DNA from: Collimonas fungivorans Ter331
GTDB taxonomy: Bacteria; Pseudomonadota; Gammaproteobacteria; Burkholderiales; Burkholderiaceae_D
Length of the DNA: 64,000 nucleotides
Assembly: GCF_000221045.1 (NCBI RefSeq)
Contig: NC_015856.1
Coordinates: forward strand, 186,001-250,000
Direction: 5' to 3'
Positions 23,793 to 32,386 of this stretch are shown in pieces. The notes beneath the pieces were generated by a model. That model was not told where the DNA came from and searched no databases. It saw only the letters and a program-made list of their open reading frames with translations. Each line of letters starts with the position of its first letter. Within the stretch, counting starts at the first letter, position 1. The position numbers and the translations under genes were made by a program.

Positions 23793-25832
23793 ATGACCGC
23801 CATCAATCCGCTGTTGCAAGACTGGAATACCCCGTACGGACTGCCGCCTTTCGACCTGGTCAAGGCTGAGCATTTCGTGCCTGCATTTGAAGTGGCGCTG
23901 CCAGCGCACCTGGCTGAGATCGATGCCATCGCGGCCCAGTCCGCCGCGCCGAATTTCGCCAATACGCTGGCAGCCTTCGACGCTTCTGGGCGCCTGAACA
24001 GCCGCATCAATCTGCTGTTCGAAAACCTGACCGCAAGCGAAACCTCGCCTGCCCTGCAGGCGGCGGAAGTCGAGCTGGCGCCGCGCCTGGCCGCGCACAA
24101 GAATGCGATCTACCTGCATGCCGGTTTGTTCGCGCGCATCGCTGCGTTGTACGCGCGCCGCGCCGAACTGGACCTGGATCCGGAACAGCTGCGCCTGCTG
24201 GAGCGCGTGCACCTGGATTTCGTGCGCGCCGGCGCCAACCTGCCGCCGCAATCGCGGGCGCGCTACAGCGCCTTGACCGAGCGGCTGGCAGCCTTGAGCA
24301 CGGCGTTCACGCAAAACGTGCTGGCCGACGAATCCGGTTTTTCCGTGCAGCTGGAAGACGAAGCGGCGCTGGCCGGCTTGCCGCAATTCCTGCGCGCTTC
24401 AGCTGAGGCGGCGGCGCAGCAGCGCGGCTTGCCGCAAGGCAGCCATGTGATCACGCTGTCGCCCTCGCTGGCCGAACCGTTCCTGACATTTTCGGACCGG
24501 CGCGACCTGCGCGAAGCGGTCTGGCGCGGCCGGGTCGCGCGCGGCGCCCATGCCGGCGCCCACGACAATCGTCCGGTCGCCGCAGAAATCATGGCCTTGC
24601 GCCAGGAGCAGGCGCAGTTGCACGGTTATCCGACCTACGCCGACTATCAGCTGGTCGACCGCATGGCCGGCAAGCCTGAAGCGGTGTCGGCCTTGCTCGG
24701 CAAGGTATGGGAGCCGGCCAAGAAGAAGGCTGAGGACGACCGCGCCGCGCTGACCGACATGGCGCGCAGCCTGGGCCAGCCGACGCCGATCGCGGCCTGG
24801 GACTGGCGCTACCTGGCGGAGAAAGTCCGGCAGGCGCGCTACGACCTGGACGACGCCGAACTGAAGCCGTACTTCGCGCTGGAAAACATGATAACCGCCA
24901 TGTTCGACTGCGCCCAGCGGCTGTTCGGCCTCAGTTTTGTCGAACAGCACGGCGTCGCCCTGCATCATGCCGACGCCCGCCTGTGGGAAGTGCGCAACCG
25001 CGACAATACGCTGATCGGGCTCTTTATCGGCGATAACTACGCGCGCGCCAGCAAGCGCAGCGGCGCCTGGATGCATATCTTCCGCAGCCAGTCCGGTCAC
25101 GACGGCGGCACGCTGCCGGTGGTCATCAACAACAACAATTTCGCCAAGGCTGACGTCAGCCTGCTGAGTTTCGACGACGTGCGCACCCTGTTCCACGAGT
25201 TCGGCCACGGCTTGCACGGTTTGCTGTCGCAGGTGAAGTACGAGCGCCTGGCCGGCACTCAGGTGCTGCAGGATTACGTCGAACTGCCGTCGCAGATTTT
25301 CGAGAACTGGGCCGAGGAAGAAATCGTATTGCAACGCCACGCTCGCCATTACCAGAGCGGCGCGGCAATGCCGCCAGCCCTGCTGGAAAAGCTGAAGCGC
25401 GCGCGCCAGTTCGACCAGGCCTGGGCCACCATCATGTACGCCGGCCCGGCCCTGATCGACATGGCTTTGCACTCGCTGCCGAACGGCAGCAAGGTCGATA
25501 TCGCTGCCTTCGAAGCGCAGCAGTGCGAGCTGCTGGGCGTGCCGCAGGATATCGGCCAGCGCCATCACCTGTCGCACTTCCAGCATCTGTTCAGCGGCTC
25601 GGATTATGCAGCCGGTTATTACGTGTACATGTGGGCAGAGGTGCTGGATGCCGATGCCTACGATGCCTTCATCGAAGCCGGCGACCCGTTCGAGCAGAAA
25701 ATCGCCGAACGCCTGCAGCGTTACATCTACAGCTCAGGCAACAAGCAGGATCCAGCGCTGGCGTTCCGCGCCTTCCGCGGCCGCGATCCGAAGGTGGAGC
25801 CTATGCTGGCAAAACGCGGCTTGATTGCGTAG
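23793..25832 (+). CDS. M3-family zinc oligopeptidase (oligopeptidase A / dipeptidyl carboxypeptidase type)
   Basis: 679 residues from ATG 23793. The start NPLLQDWNTPYGLPPFDLVKAEHFVPAFE is typical of PrlC/Dcp proteins. The zinc site is FHEFGHGLHG (His468, Glu469, His472), with the third ligand in the following ENWAEE-type segment (SQIFENWAEE). C-terminal signatures include GSDYAAGYYVYMWAEVLDADAYDAF and GNKQDPALAFRAFRGRDP. No signal peptide, so it is cytoplasmic; degrades peptides, including cleaved signal peptides in E. coli. prlC and dcp cannot be told apart here. Confidence 0.9.
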   Translation: MTAINPLLQDWNTPYGLPPFDLVKAEHFVPAFEVALPAHLAEIDAIAAQSAAPNFANTLAAFDASGRLNSRINLLFENLTASETSPALQAAEVELAPRLAAHKNAIYLHAGLFARIAALYARRAELDLDPEQLRLLERVHLDFVRAGANLPPQSRARYSALTERLAALSTAFTQNVLADESGFSVQLEDEAALAGLPQFLRASAEAAAQQRGLPQGSHVITLSPSLAEPFLTFSDRRDLREAVWRGRVARGAHAGAHDNRPVAAEIMALRQEQAQLHGYPTYADYQLVDRMAGKPEAVSALLGKVWEPAKKKAEDDRAALTDMARSLGQPTPIAAWDWRYLAEKVRQARYDLDDAELKPYFALENMITAMFDCAQRLFGLSFVEQHGVALHHADARLWEVRNRDNTLIGLFIGDNYARASKRSGAWMHIFRSQSGHDGGTLPVVINNNNFAKADVSLLSFDDVRTLFHEFGHGLHGLLSQVKYERLAGTQVLQDYVELPSQIFENWAEEEIVLQRHARHYQSGAAMPPALLEKLKRARQFDQAWATIMYAGPALIDMALHSLPNGSKVDIAAFEAQQCELLGVPQDIGQRHHLSHFQHLFSGSDYAAGYYVYMWAEVLDADAYDAFIEAGDPFEQKIAERLQRYIYSSGNKQDPALAFRAFRGRDPKVEPMLAKRGLIA

Positions 25833-25914
25833 GGTGGGCAAGTTTTTCTGCCCACGCGGTGCCGCGGACATTCGTGTTGTGATACGTCCGCGTGGGCACA
25901 GGTGCCCACCCTAC
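25829..25914. repeat. REP-like nested inverted repeat
   Basis: GTAGGGTGGGCA (25829-25840) is the exact reverse complement of TGCCCACCCTAC (25903-25914). A second pair, CCCACGCGG and CCGCGTGGG, nests inside, so the 86-bp unit can fold as a double hairpin. The left arm overlaps the last codons of the peptidase gene. GTAGGGTGGGCA-type repeats are scattered in many proteobacterial genomes; it may also act as a transcription end between the peptidase and the convergent nuclease gene. Confidence 0.6.
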
Positions 25915-25941
25915 TCGTCGTGCGGCGACTAGGGGCGCATT

Positions 25942-26886
25942 TTATTTTTTCCCGGCAAACGGCGACAGCAAGATGGCGGAACCCGAGCTTGCGGACGCGC
26001 TGCCGCCCAAGGCATCGTTGAGAACCTTGGCCAGACGCACGCCTGCCCGGCTCAGCTGGGTGGCGACCACGCTGCCGGCGTTGCTGATATAAGTCGCCGG
26101 CAGCTTGTATTTTCCGCTTGAATCCGGCGTCGGCAGCTTGCCGTAGACATCGGTGCGGGCGATATCGAAGGCTTCCAGCGACCAGTCGCGCGGCGTCTGT
26201 TTCTGCCATTGCTTGACCTCGGCGCTGGTGATCTTGGCGATCAATGCCGCCGCCACCTTGTTCTGGTCGGTTCCCAGTTTGTTGACAAAAGCGGTATCCC
26301 AGTAGGCGTGCAGCTTGCCGGCCGCGATGCCGGTCGCCGATACCGTCTCGTCGTTGCCGCCGCGGTCGTGCGAATCGCTGGAATGCAGCGGCTGGTGCAG
26401 GTCGCCGACGAAGTGCAGCAGGAACTGCAGCGCCAGCAGGCGTTCCGCCGGCGTCGTGGCAGGATCGCGCAGTTCGATGGCGAACTGGTCGACCTTGTCG
26501 ACCACGCAATCCTGCGCCACGCCGCCGGATGCCGGGGTATTGGCCGGCAAGCTAGGATGGCCGAAGCAGGCGGCGTCGATGTCGCCGTCGCTGATCTCGG
26601 TATCGACAAAATGCCAGGAAGCGGTTTCCCGGTGCGAATTGCGGTATTTGTCGGCCCAGGTTGCCTCAGATGCGATGTCGGTGGCGGTCAGGCCGCTGCT
26701 GTCGGCCGCGAGTATGGTTTCGACCTGCGCGCGCGTATTGGCTGTCAGGTAATGATCGGCGATCAGGCCGACCACCATGTGGCCTTCATCGCCCCAGGCC
26801 AGGGCGGCCGGGCTTGCCAACAGGAGAGGGGTGGAGCAGGCGGCGCTGCCGATCAAGGTGAGGAACAGCTGGCGGGTCAGTTTCAT
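25942..26886 (-). CDS. Secreted S1/P1-type nuclease
   Basis: 314 residues with a signal peptide ending PAALA. The mature protein starts WGDEGHMVVGLIAD, where the N-terminal tryptophan and the next histidine bind zinc in P1 nuclease. Other zinc ligands: ATWADKYR, SWHFVD and LLHFVGDLHQPLHSS with HDRGGND. Hydrolyses single-stranded DNA/RNA and 3'-nucleotides outside the cytoplasm, probably for nucleotide scavenging. Single gene; converges on the M3 peptidase. Confidence 0.92.
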   Translation of the reverse strand: MKLTRQLFLTLIGSAACSTPLLLASPAALAWGDEGHMVVGLIADHYLTANTRAQVETILAADSSGLTATDIASEATWADKYRNSHRETASWHFVDTEISDGDIDAACFGHPSLPANTPASGGVAQDCVVDKVDQFAIELRDPATTPAERLLALQFLLHFVGDLHQPLHSSDSHDRGGNDETVSATGIAAGKLHAYWDTAFVNKLGTDQNKVAAALIAKITSAEVKQWQKQTPRDWSLEAFDIARTDVYGKLPTPDSSGKYKLPATYISNAGSVVATQLSRAGVRLAKVLNDALGGSASASSGSAILLSPFAGKK

Positions 26887-27123
26887 GGCGACTCCATTCA
26901 GGAAGGAAAAAGTTTCCGTTAGTGCAATTCATGCACCATTTGCCGCCCGAATATATGCCGCATTTATGACCGCGGCATGTCAGAAACACCTGTCAAGACG
27001 GACAGTTGGCAACTGTATGAATTTCGCTCATGCAAACTTGAGAGTTTGTCGCTTGACGCGGCGGGCCCGAATCGAGACACTCGGTAACAAGCGCTGCCTC
27101 GCCCTGGGTAGCCGCATTTCCTG

Positions 27124-27786
27124 ATGCCGACCATGACCCAACGCCAGAAACTCGTCCTGCCGGGCGGGCACAATAAACTGCTCTTGCATTCCTGTTGCGC
27201 ACCCTGCTCGGGCGAGGTGATGGAAGCCCTGATCGTCAGCGAAATCGATTTTTCGATCTATTTCTACAATCCCAACATCCATCCGCAACGCGAATACGAG
27301 TTGCGCAAGAATGAAAACATCCGCTTCGCCGAACAGCACGGCATACCGTTCATCGATGCCGATTACGACCTGGACAACTGGTTTGCGCGCGCCCAGGGCA
27401 TGGAACACGAGCCGGAACGCGGCAAGCGCTGCACCATGTGCTTCGACATGCGGTTTGAACGCAGCGCGCTGTATGCGCATGAACATGGATTCCCGGTGAT
27501 CAGCAGTTCGCTCGGCATTTCGCGCTGGAAGAACATGGAGCAGATCAACGATTGCGGCGCGCGCGCGGCGGCGCATTATCCCGGCGTCACCTACTGGGAC
27601 CACAACTGGCGCAAGCAGGGCGGATCGGCGCGCATGATTGAAATCTCCAAGCGCGAGAATTTCTACCAGCAGGAATACTGTGGCTGCGTTTACTCGCTGC
27701 GCGACAGCAACCGCTGGCGCAAGGAGCAGGGACGCGAACGGATCAAGATCTGCGAGAAATTTTACGGCCAGGCGGAAGAGCAATGA
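27124..27786 (+). CDS. queH: Epoxyqueuosine reductase QueH
   Basis: 220 residues from ATG 27124 (ATG 27133 is possible). DUF208/QueH signatures: [18 protein letters not shown] near the N-terminus, [50 protein letters not shown] and the late [15 protein letters not shown]. The Cys pairs hold a [4Fe-4S] cluster and a second metal. Reduces epoxyqueuosine to queuosine in tRNA, replacing the B12-dependent QueG. Its stop overlaps the start of a small downstream gene (ATGA). Confidence 0.92.
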   Translation: MPTMTQRQKLVLPGGHNKLLLHSCCAPCSGEVMEALIVSEIDFSIYFYNPNIHPQREYELRKNENIRFAEQHGIPFIDADYDLDNWFARAQGMEHEPERGKRCTMCFDMRFERSALYAHEHGFPVISSSLGISRWKNMEQINDCGARAAAHYPGVTYWDHNWRKQGGSARMIEISKRENFYQQEYCGCVYSLRDSNRWRKEQGRERIKICEKFYGQAEEQ

Positions 27787-28001
27787 GCGCCAACGCTAAG
27801 ACGGCTGTCGAGCCTTGGCTGGCAGGAACCGCCGATCCAGACAACAAGCCCGCCTTGTTGAGCGCGGCCGACCGGCTGGCCAGCATGGAAAAACTGCTGG
27901 CCGCATTCATGCAGACGCTGGACCGGGATGAAGACGCCGGCGCACCGCATCTGATGGGGCAGCATCGCGGCTGCCCCTGCTGCAGCGAACGGGGCGAATG
28001 A
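27783..28001 (+). CDS. Small Cys-containing protein coupled to queH
   Basis: 72 residues. The ATG at 27783 overlaps the queH stop by four bases, so it is likely translated with it. Sequence features: acidic, alanine-rich N-terminal part, a possible helix [21 protein letters not shown], and a C-terminal CPCC motif ([12 protein letters not shown]). The CxCC-like end could bind metal or a cluster. No family recognised; a role with QueH is inferred from coupling only. Confidence 0.55.
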   Translation: MSANAKTAVEPWLAGTADPDNKPALLSAADRLASMEKLLAAFMQTLDRDEDAGAPHLMGQHRGCPCCSERGE

Positions 28002-28020
28002 CCTGGTCTACGTAGGTGGC

Positions 28021-28779
28021 TTAAGACCCGCTGAACCAGTTGTATCCCTGGTCTTCCCAATACCCGCCCGGGTTTTCATTGGTGACGAAGATGGCGGCGA
28101 TGTGCTTGGGATTCTTGAACCCCAGCTTGGTCGGCACCCGTAGCTTCAGCGGATAGCCGTACTCGGTCGGCAGCGGCTCCTGGCCGAAGTCCAGCGCCAG
28201 GATGGTCTGCGGATGCAAGGCAGTGGCCATGTCGATGCTGGAATAATAGCGGTCGGCGCATTTGAAGCCGACATACTTTGCCGTCGTATCGGCGCCGACA
28301 TGGGCGAGGAAAGTGCGGAACGGCACGCCGCTCCACTGCCCGATGGCGCTCCAGCCTTCGATGCAGATGTGGCGCGTGATCTGCGACGCCTGCGGCAAAG
28401 CGCGCAGCTGCGCCAGGTTCCAGCTGCGCTTGTCGCGCACCAGGCCAGAGACTTCCAGCTTGTAGGTATCGCCGTCGATTTCCGGCGCCGAATCGGCGTC
28501 GTAGAACGCATTGAACGGGAACGGCTTGGTGATCATGCTGGCCGGATAAGTCGGCGCCAGGTGGCTGGGGCGGAACAGCATGCTCTGCACCCGGTCGTTC
28601 CAGCGCGACATCGCCCACAATACCTTGTCGACCTGGTCGCCATCCTGCAGGTTGCAGCCGGACAGCAGCGACAACGCGCCCAGCGACAGGCCGGAACGCA
28701 GGAACAGGCGGCGCTGCAGCTGCACCAGTTCAGGCTGCAGTTCGCGGTTTTTCGGCAAATCCTTTTTCTTGTCGCTCAT
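28021..28779 (-). CDS. MsrP/YedY-like molybdopterin-dependent oxidoreductase, Tat-exported
   Basis: 252 residues. Twin-arginine signal QLQRRLFLRSGLSLGALSLLSGC; the trailing GC may also make it a lipoprotein. Sulfite-oxidase fold: FPFNAFYDADSAPEIDGDTYKLEVSGLV, the molybdenum-ligand segment TRHICIEGWSAIGQWSGVPF (Cys139), YSSIDMATALHPQTILAL, and EYGYPLKLRVPTKLGFKNPKHIAAI. Shorter than E. coli MsrP (334 residues). Family reactions are reduction of oxidised methionine or other S/N-oxides. Its start overlaps the stop of the cytochrome b gene (ATGA), its likely electron donor. Third in an operon facing a two-component system. Confidence 0.88.
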   Translation of the reverse strand: MSDKKKDLPKNRELQPELVQLQRRLFLRSGLSLGALSLLSGCNLQDGDQVDKVLWAMSRWNDRVQSMLFRPSHLAPTYPASMITKPFPFNAFYDADSAPEIDGDTYKLEVSGLVRDKRSWNLAQLRALPQASQITRHICIEGWSAIGQWSGVPFRTFLAHVGADTTAKYVGFKCADRYYSSIDMATALHPQTILALDFGQEPLPTEYGYPLKLRVPTKLGFKNPKHIAAIFVTNENPGGYWEDQGYNWFSGS

Positions 28780-29435
28780 GCCTGCTGCTCCTGTTTTTCG
28801 GTCTTGTCAGGGGAGTGGCGCGGCGCCCGCCCGGTCAGCATCGGCAGCAGGGTGCTCGGCACGATCAATACCAGCGCCAGGTGCACCGCCACGAATGCGA
28901 CGATGCCGGCCATCGCGACAAAGTGCACGCGGCGTGCGGTATCGTAACCGCCAAACAGGTCGGCCAGGACGTCCAGCTGCACCGGTTTCCAGATCGACAG
29001 GCCGGACGCTACCACCAGCACCCCGAGCAGCAGTACGATTATGTACATCAGGCGTTGCACGGCGTTGTAGATGCCGGGCTGGTGCGCCAGCTTGAAAGTC
29101 AGCGCATCCGTGGCGTCGCGCAGCAGGTCGCGCGGCCGCAGCGGCAGGAAATGGCGGCGGAAATGACCGGCCAGCACGCCGTAGCCGATGTAGATCAAAC
29201 CGTTTGCCACCAGCAGCCACATCGCCGCCAGGTGCCAGGCAATCGCGCCGCCCAGCCAGCCGCCGAGCGTGGCCCAGCGCGGGAAGTCGAAGCCGAACAG
29301 CGGCGAGGCGTTGTAGATCGTCCAGCCGCTCATCACCATGCAGACGATGGCGAAGGCATTGATCCAGTGGACTATGCGCACCAGCAGCGGATGGATGATG
29401 TGCGCACGGACGCGGGGTTGCTCAGCAGTGGCCAT
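28776..29435 (-). CDS. Cytochrome b561-type membrane subunit partnering the molybdoenzyme
   Basis: 219 residues with about four membrane helices. Heme-binding histidines are suggested in PLLVRIVHWINAFAIVCM, AIAWHLAAMWLLVANGL and RRVHFVAMAGIVAFVAVHLAL. It fits the cytochrome b561/Ni-Fe-hydrogenase b-subunit family, not the ferric-reductase-like MsrQ of E. coli. Probably carries electrons from quinol to the periplasmic molybdoenzyme encoded next. A PLRPRDLLRD cytoplasmic loop is conserved in such subunits. Confidence 0.85.
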   Translation of the reverse strand: MATAEQPRVRAHIIHPLLVRIVHWINAFAIVCMVMSGWTIYNASPLFGFDFPRWATLGGWLGGAIAWHLAAMWLLVANGLIYIGYGVLAGHFRRHFLPLRPRDLLRDATDALTFKLAHQPGIYNAVQRLMYIIVLLLGVLVVASGLSIWKPVQLDVLADLFGGYDTARRVHFVAMAGIVAFVAVHLALVLIVPSTLLPMLTGRAPRHSPDKTEKQEQQA

Positions 29436-29499
29436 GAATGCACCTTGTCAAAAATCTTGTAGAAATCGCCGCGGACGGCCGGGCCGCCCGCAAACAGCA

Positions 29500-30123
29500 T
29501 TACATCGGCGGGACTACGCCATTGATACCTACCGTGGCGCGGCCGACAACATCGCTGCCGTCGGCAGCCTTGCTGACGAAAAACACGCCATGCGCGCCAG
29601 CCACCAGCAGGCTGCGGTCACCCTTGTTGAGGCTGACGATTGGGACATCGGCCGGCACCACGATTTTCTTTTCGCCATCCGGATACTTGACCGTGATGGT
29701 GCGGCCGCTGGTCACCACCACGTCGCCCACGGTGCCGTTGGTCATGCTGCTCTTCTTGCCCAGGTCCCAGGCGTAGTGGCCTTCGCCAACCTTCATCCCG
29801 GCCGGGAACACATGCACTTCCAGCGCCTTCAGGCTGCCGTCAGGCAAAGGCACTGCAGCGCTGCCGATGAAACTGTCGGACTTGATGTCGGTGATCGCTG
29901 CATGGCTGACCGAGAACAGCATCAGGTCAGGCGCCAGTTTCAGGGTCTGTTTTTTGCCGGCCTTGGTGCTGACTTCGAGGCTGTCGGGATTGACCTTGTC
30001 GATGGTGGCGCGTACCCGCACCACCGGGGCAGCGGTTTGGGCGGCGGCGATGCTGCCATAAGCCATGAATGCGGATGCTGCCAATACAGGAACAAGCCGG
30101 CGCAGAAGTTGTGTGGTTTTCAT
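29500..30123 (-). CDS. Exported beta-rich protein of unknown function, first in the molybdoenzyme operon
   Basis: 207 residues from ATG 30123. Signal peptide MKTTQLLRRLVPVLAASAFMAYGSIAAAQ. The mature part is rich in short beta-strand patterns repeated twice or more (VRVRATIDKVNPDSLEVSTKAGKKQTLKL, TSGRTITVKYPDGEKKIVVPADVPIVSL), reminiscent of DUF5666-like OB barrels; this likeness is uncertain. No cysteine in the mature part. It precedes the cytochrome b gene by 64 bp in the same direction, so it may be a periplasmic partner. Reaction unknown. Confidence 0.75.
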   Translation of the reverse strand: MKTTQLLRRLVPVLAASAFMAYGSIAAAQTAAPVVRVRATIDKVNPDSLEVSTKAGKKQTLKLAPDLMLFSVSHAAITDIKSDSFIGSAAVPLPDGSLKALEVHVFPAGMKVGEGHYAWDLGKKSSMTNGTVGDVVVTSGRTITVKYPDGEKKIVVPADVPIVSLNKGDRSLLVAGAHGVFFVSKAADGSDVVGRATVGINGVVPPM

Positions 30124-30192
30124 GAAAACGGTCTCGGTGGTTGCTGGGAATCCCAGTCTAGGACCGGCGCAGTGTCTTATCGGTGACATATG

Positions 30193-30210
30193 AATGACAA
30201 TATTGTCATT
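30193..30210. promoter_or_regulatory. CusR/HprR-type box between the molybdoenzyme operon and its two-component system
   Basis: AATGACAATATTGTCATT is a perfect 18-bp palindrome. It matches the core of the E. coli CusR/HprR box, AATGACAA-N2-TTGTCATT, at all sixteen defined positions. It lies 70 bp from the start of the leftward operon (30123) and 61 bp from the response regulator start (30271), so one bound dimer could control both. Confidence 0.82.
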
Positions 30211-30270
30211 ATTCGCGGCAAGCGAATTGATAGAATGGGGCATATTCCCACCATAAGTTCAAGCACAAGC

Positions 30271-30951
30271 ATGTCTATCCTCGTCATCGAAGACGATCCC
30301 AAGACCGGCGCCTACCTCAAGAAAGGTTTGCGCGAATCCGGCTATGCGGTCGACCTGGTCCGCAACGGCAGCGACGGCCTGCACATGGCGCTGGAAAACA
30401 GCTACGACCTGGTGGTGCTGGACGTCATGCTGCCCGGCACCGACGGCTGGAAAATCATGGGCGCCCTGCGCGCCAAACGCGATCTGCCGGTGATCTTCCT
30501 GACCGCGCGCGACCACGTCAACGACCGCATACGCGGCCTCGAACTGGGCGCCGACGATTACCTGGTCAAGCCGTTTTCGTTCACCGAACTGCTGCTGCGC
30601 ATCCGCACGCTGTTGCGGCGCGGCGTGGTGCGCGAATCGCACGAGCTGGATTTTTTCCAGGTGGCCGACCTGCAGCTCGACCTGCTGCGCCGCAAGGTCA
30701 CGCGTCAAGGTACGGACATCGTGCTCACCAACAAGGAATTCCTGCTGCTGCACCTGCTGGTCAAGCGCAAGGGCGAGCCGCTGTCGCGCACCGTCATCGC
30801 ATCGGAAGTGTGGGACATGAATTTCGACAGCGACACCAATGTAGTCGACGTCGCCATCAAGCGCCTGCGCGCCAAGATCGACAACCCCTTCGAGCATAAA
30901 CTGATACACACGGTACGCAGCATCGGCTACATGTTTGCGGAAGATCCATGA
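30271..30951 (+). CDS. OmpR-family response regulator (CusR/HprR/IrlR type)
   Basis: 226 residues from ATG 30271. Receiver with acidic pair ([27 protein letters not shown]), phosphoacceptor in [14 protein letters not shown] and lysine in [18 protein letters not shown]-terminal winged helix: [54 protein letters not shown]. This reading is the heavy-metal regulator subfamily. It overlaps the sensor kinase gene by four bases. A target palindrome of the same subfamily lies 61 bp upstream. Confidence 0.93.
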   Translation: MSILVIEDDPKTGAYLKKGLRESGYAVDLVRNGSDGLHMALENSYDLVVLDVMLPGTDGWKIMGALRAKRDLPVIFLTARDHVNDRIRGLELGADDYLVKPFSFTELLLRIRTLLRRGVVRESHELDFFQVADLQLDLLRRKVTRQGTDIVLTNKEFLLLHLLVKRKGEPLSRTVIASEVWDMNFDSDTNVVDVAIKRLRAKIDNPFEHKLIHTVRSIGYMFAEDP

Positions 30952-32360
30952 ACGCCTGGCGCAGGCAGTCGCTGACGGCGCGCGTGACTTTCCTGTTCGC
31001 GCTGATCGCCTGCGCGATCGTCGCCACCCTCGGCATGTACCTGTATTCGTCGACCCGGCAGGCGCTGGAAACCCGCGCCGATTATTCCCTGATCGGCAAG
31101 GTCGAGCATTTCCGCCACCTGCTGCACGACCTGTACAACGTCAAGCAGATGGAAGACAGTCCGACCTTGTTCGAAACCATGCTGGGCAGCGAACAGGATG
31201 TGCTGATATTCGCTTACCCGGGCCAGGCGCCGTTCGTGCGCGTCAATCCCGACCACATGACGCCGCCGCCGATGACGCCGCAAAGCCTGGACCAGCCGCT
31301 GACGCTGGCGCAGCTGCACGCTGGCGTGCGCGCCGACGGCGTGCGGGTGCGCTGGGTGTCGGCTTTGGCCGACGTCGGCGGCGACGGCACCCAGGTAGTG
31401 ATTACCGGCGCCCATGTGATGACCCAGGAGTCGCACATCCTGGCGCGCTATTACTGGCAAGTGATCGGTGCGGCGGCAGTAGCGGTGCTGCTGGCGGCGC
31501 TGCTGGGCTTCCTGGTGCTCAAGCGCGGCTTCCTGCCGCTGACGGCGATGGCCTGCCGCGCCGCCGAAGTCAGCCCCACCAATATCGCGATACGCTTGCG
31601 GGAAGAAGACGCGCCGCACGAACTGCGGCGGCTGGCGGCGTCGTTCAATGCGATGCTGGACCGGCTGGCCGACGGCTACGAACACCTGTCGCAGTTTTCC
31701 GCCGACCTGGCGCACGAGATACGCACTCCGATCGGCGCCTTGATGGGGCAGACCCAGGTCACCCTGGGCCAGGTGCGCAACGCCGCCGAATACCAGCAGG
31801 TGCTGGAGTCGAACCTGGAAGAGCTGCAGCGCCTGAGCCGGATCGTCGAAAACATCCTGTTCCTGGCGCATGCCGACCATGCCGGGCTGGCGGTGGAAAA
31901 AACGCCGCTGGTGCTGGCCGACGAGCTGCACAAGATTGCCGATTATTTTGAAGGCGTGGCCGAAGAGCGCGGCATCCGGCTGGAAGTCGACGCCAGCGGC
32001 AAGGTCCAGGCCAGCCCGGTGATGTGGCGGCGCGCGGTCAGCAACCTGGTGGTGAACGCGGTGCGTTACGCGGCGCCCGGCAGCACGGTGCGGCTCAGCG
32101 GGCGGCCGCAGGCGCAAGGGATAGATGTGGCGGTGGAGAACCAGGGCGATCCGATTCCGCCGGAGCAGCTGGAACGCCTGTTCGACCGTTTTTACCGCGG
32201 CGACCAGTCGCGCAGCGAATATACCGAATCGAATGGCCTGGGGCTGGCCATCGTGCGCGCCATCATGCTGGTGCATGGCGGCAGCGCCGAGGTCGCCTGT
32301 TCGCGCGAAGGGCTGATCCGCTTCAGCCTGTATTTCCCGGAGGGAGCGGAAACAGTCTGA
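30948..32360 (+). CDS. Sensor histidine kinase (CusS/HprS/IrlS type)
   Basis: 470 residues. Membrane segments near 15-35 and 170-192 flank a periplasmic loop of about 130 residues; the loop includes Met/Pro-rich [13 protein letters not shown], and methionines could be oxidation or copper sensors. HAMP region, then His[23 protein letters not shown] (phospho-His in AHEIRTP), N-box [10 protein letters not shown] and G-box [17 protein letters not shown]. Partner of the regulator whose stop overlaps its start. Signal is copper, H2O2 or hypochlorite in related systems; not decided here. Confidence 0.92.
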   Translation: MNAWRRQSLTARVTFLFALIACAIVATLGMYLYSSTRQALETRADYSLIGKVEHFRHLLHDLYNVKQMEDSPTLFETMLGSEQDVLIFAYPGQAPFVRVNPDHMTPPPMTPQSLDQPLTLAQLHAGVRADGVRVRWVSALADVGGDGTQVVITGAHVMTQESHILARYYWQVIGAAAVAVLLAALLGFLVLKRGFLPLTAMACRAAEVSPTNIAIRLREEDAPHELRRLAASFNAMLDRLADGYEHLSQFSADLAHEIRTPIGALMGQTQVTLGQVRNAAEYQQVLESNLEELQRLSRIVENILFLAHADHAGLAVEKTPLVLADELHKIADYFEGVAEERGIRLEVDASGKVQASPVMWRRAVSNLVVNAVRYAAPGSTVRLSGRPQAQGIDVAVENQGDPIPPEQLERLFDRFYRGDQSRSEYTESNGLGLAIVRAIMLVHGGSAEVACSREGLIRFSLYFPEGAETV

Positions 32361-32386
32361 GAGCGCAGTCTGCGCAGAGGGTTGTT

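Noticed and set aside
25829-25914. Possible CRISPR-like repeats
   Set aside because: Only a single inverted unit, no spaced direct repeats and no cas genes.
28776-29435. MsrQ identity for the membrane subunit
   Set aside because: MsrQ is a six-helix ferric-reductase-like protein; this one has about four helices with cytochrome b561-type histidines.
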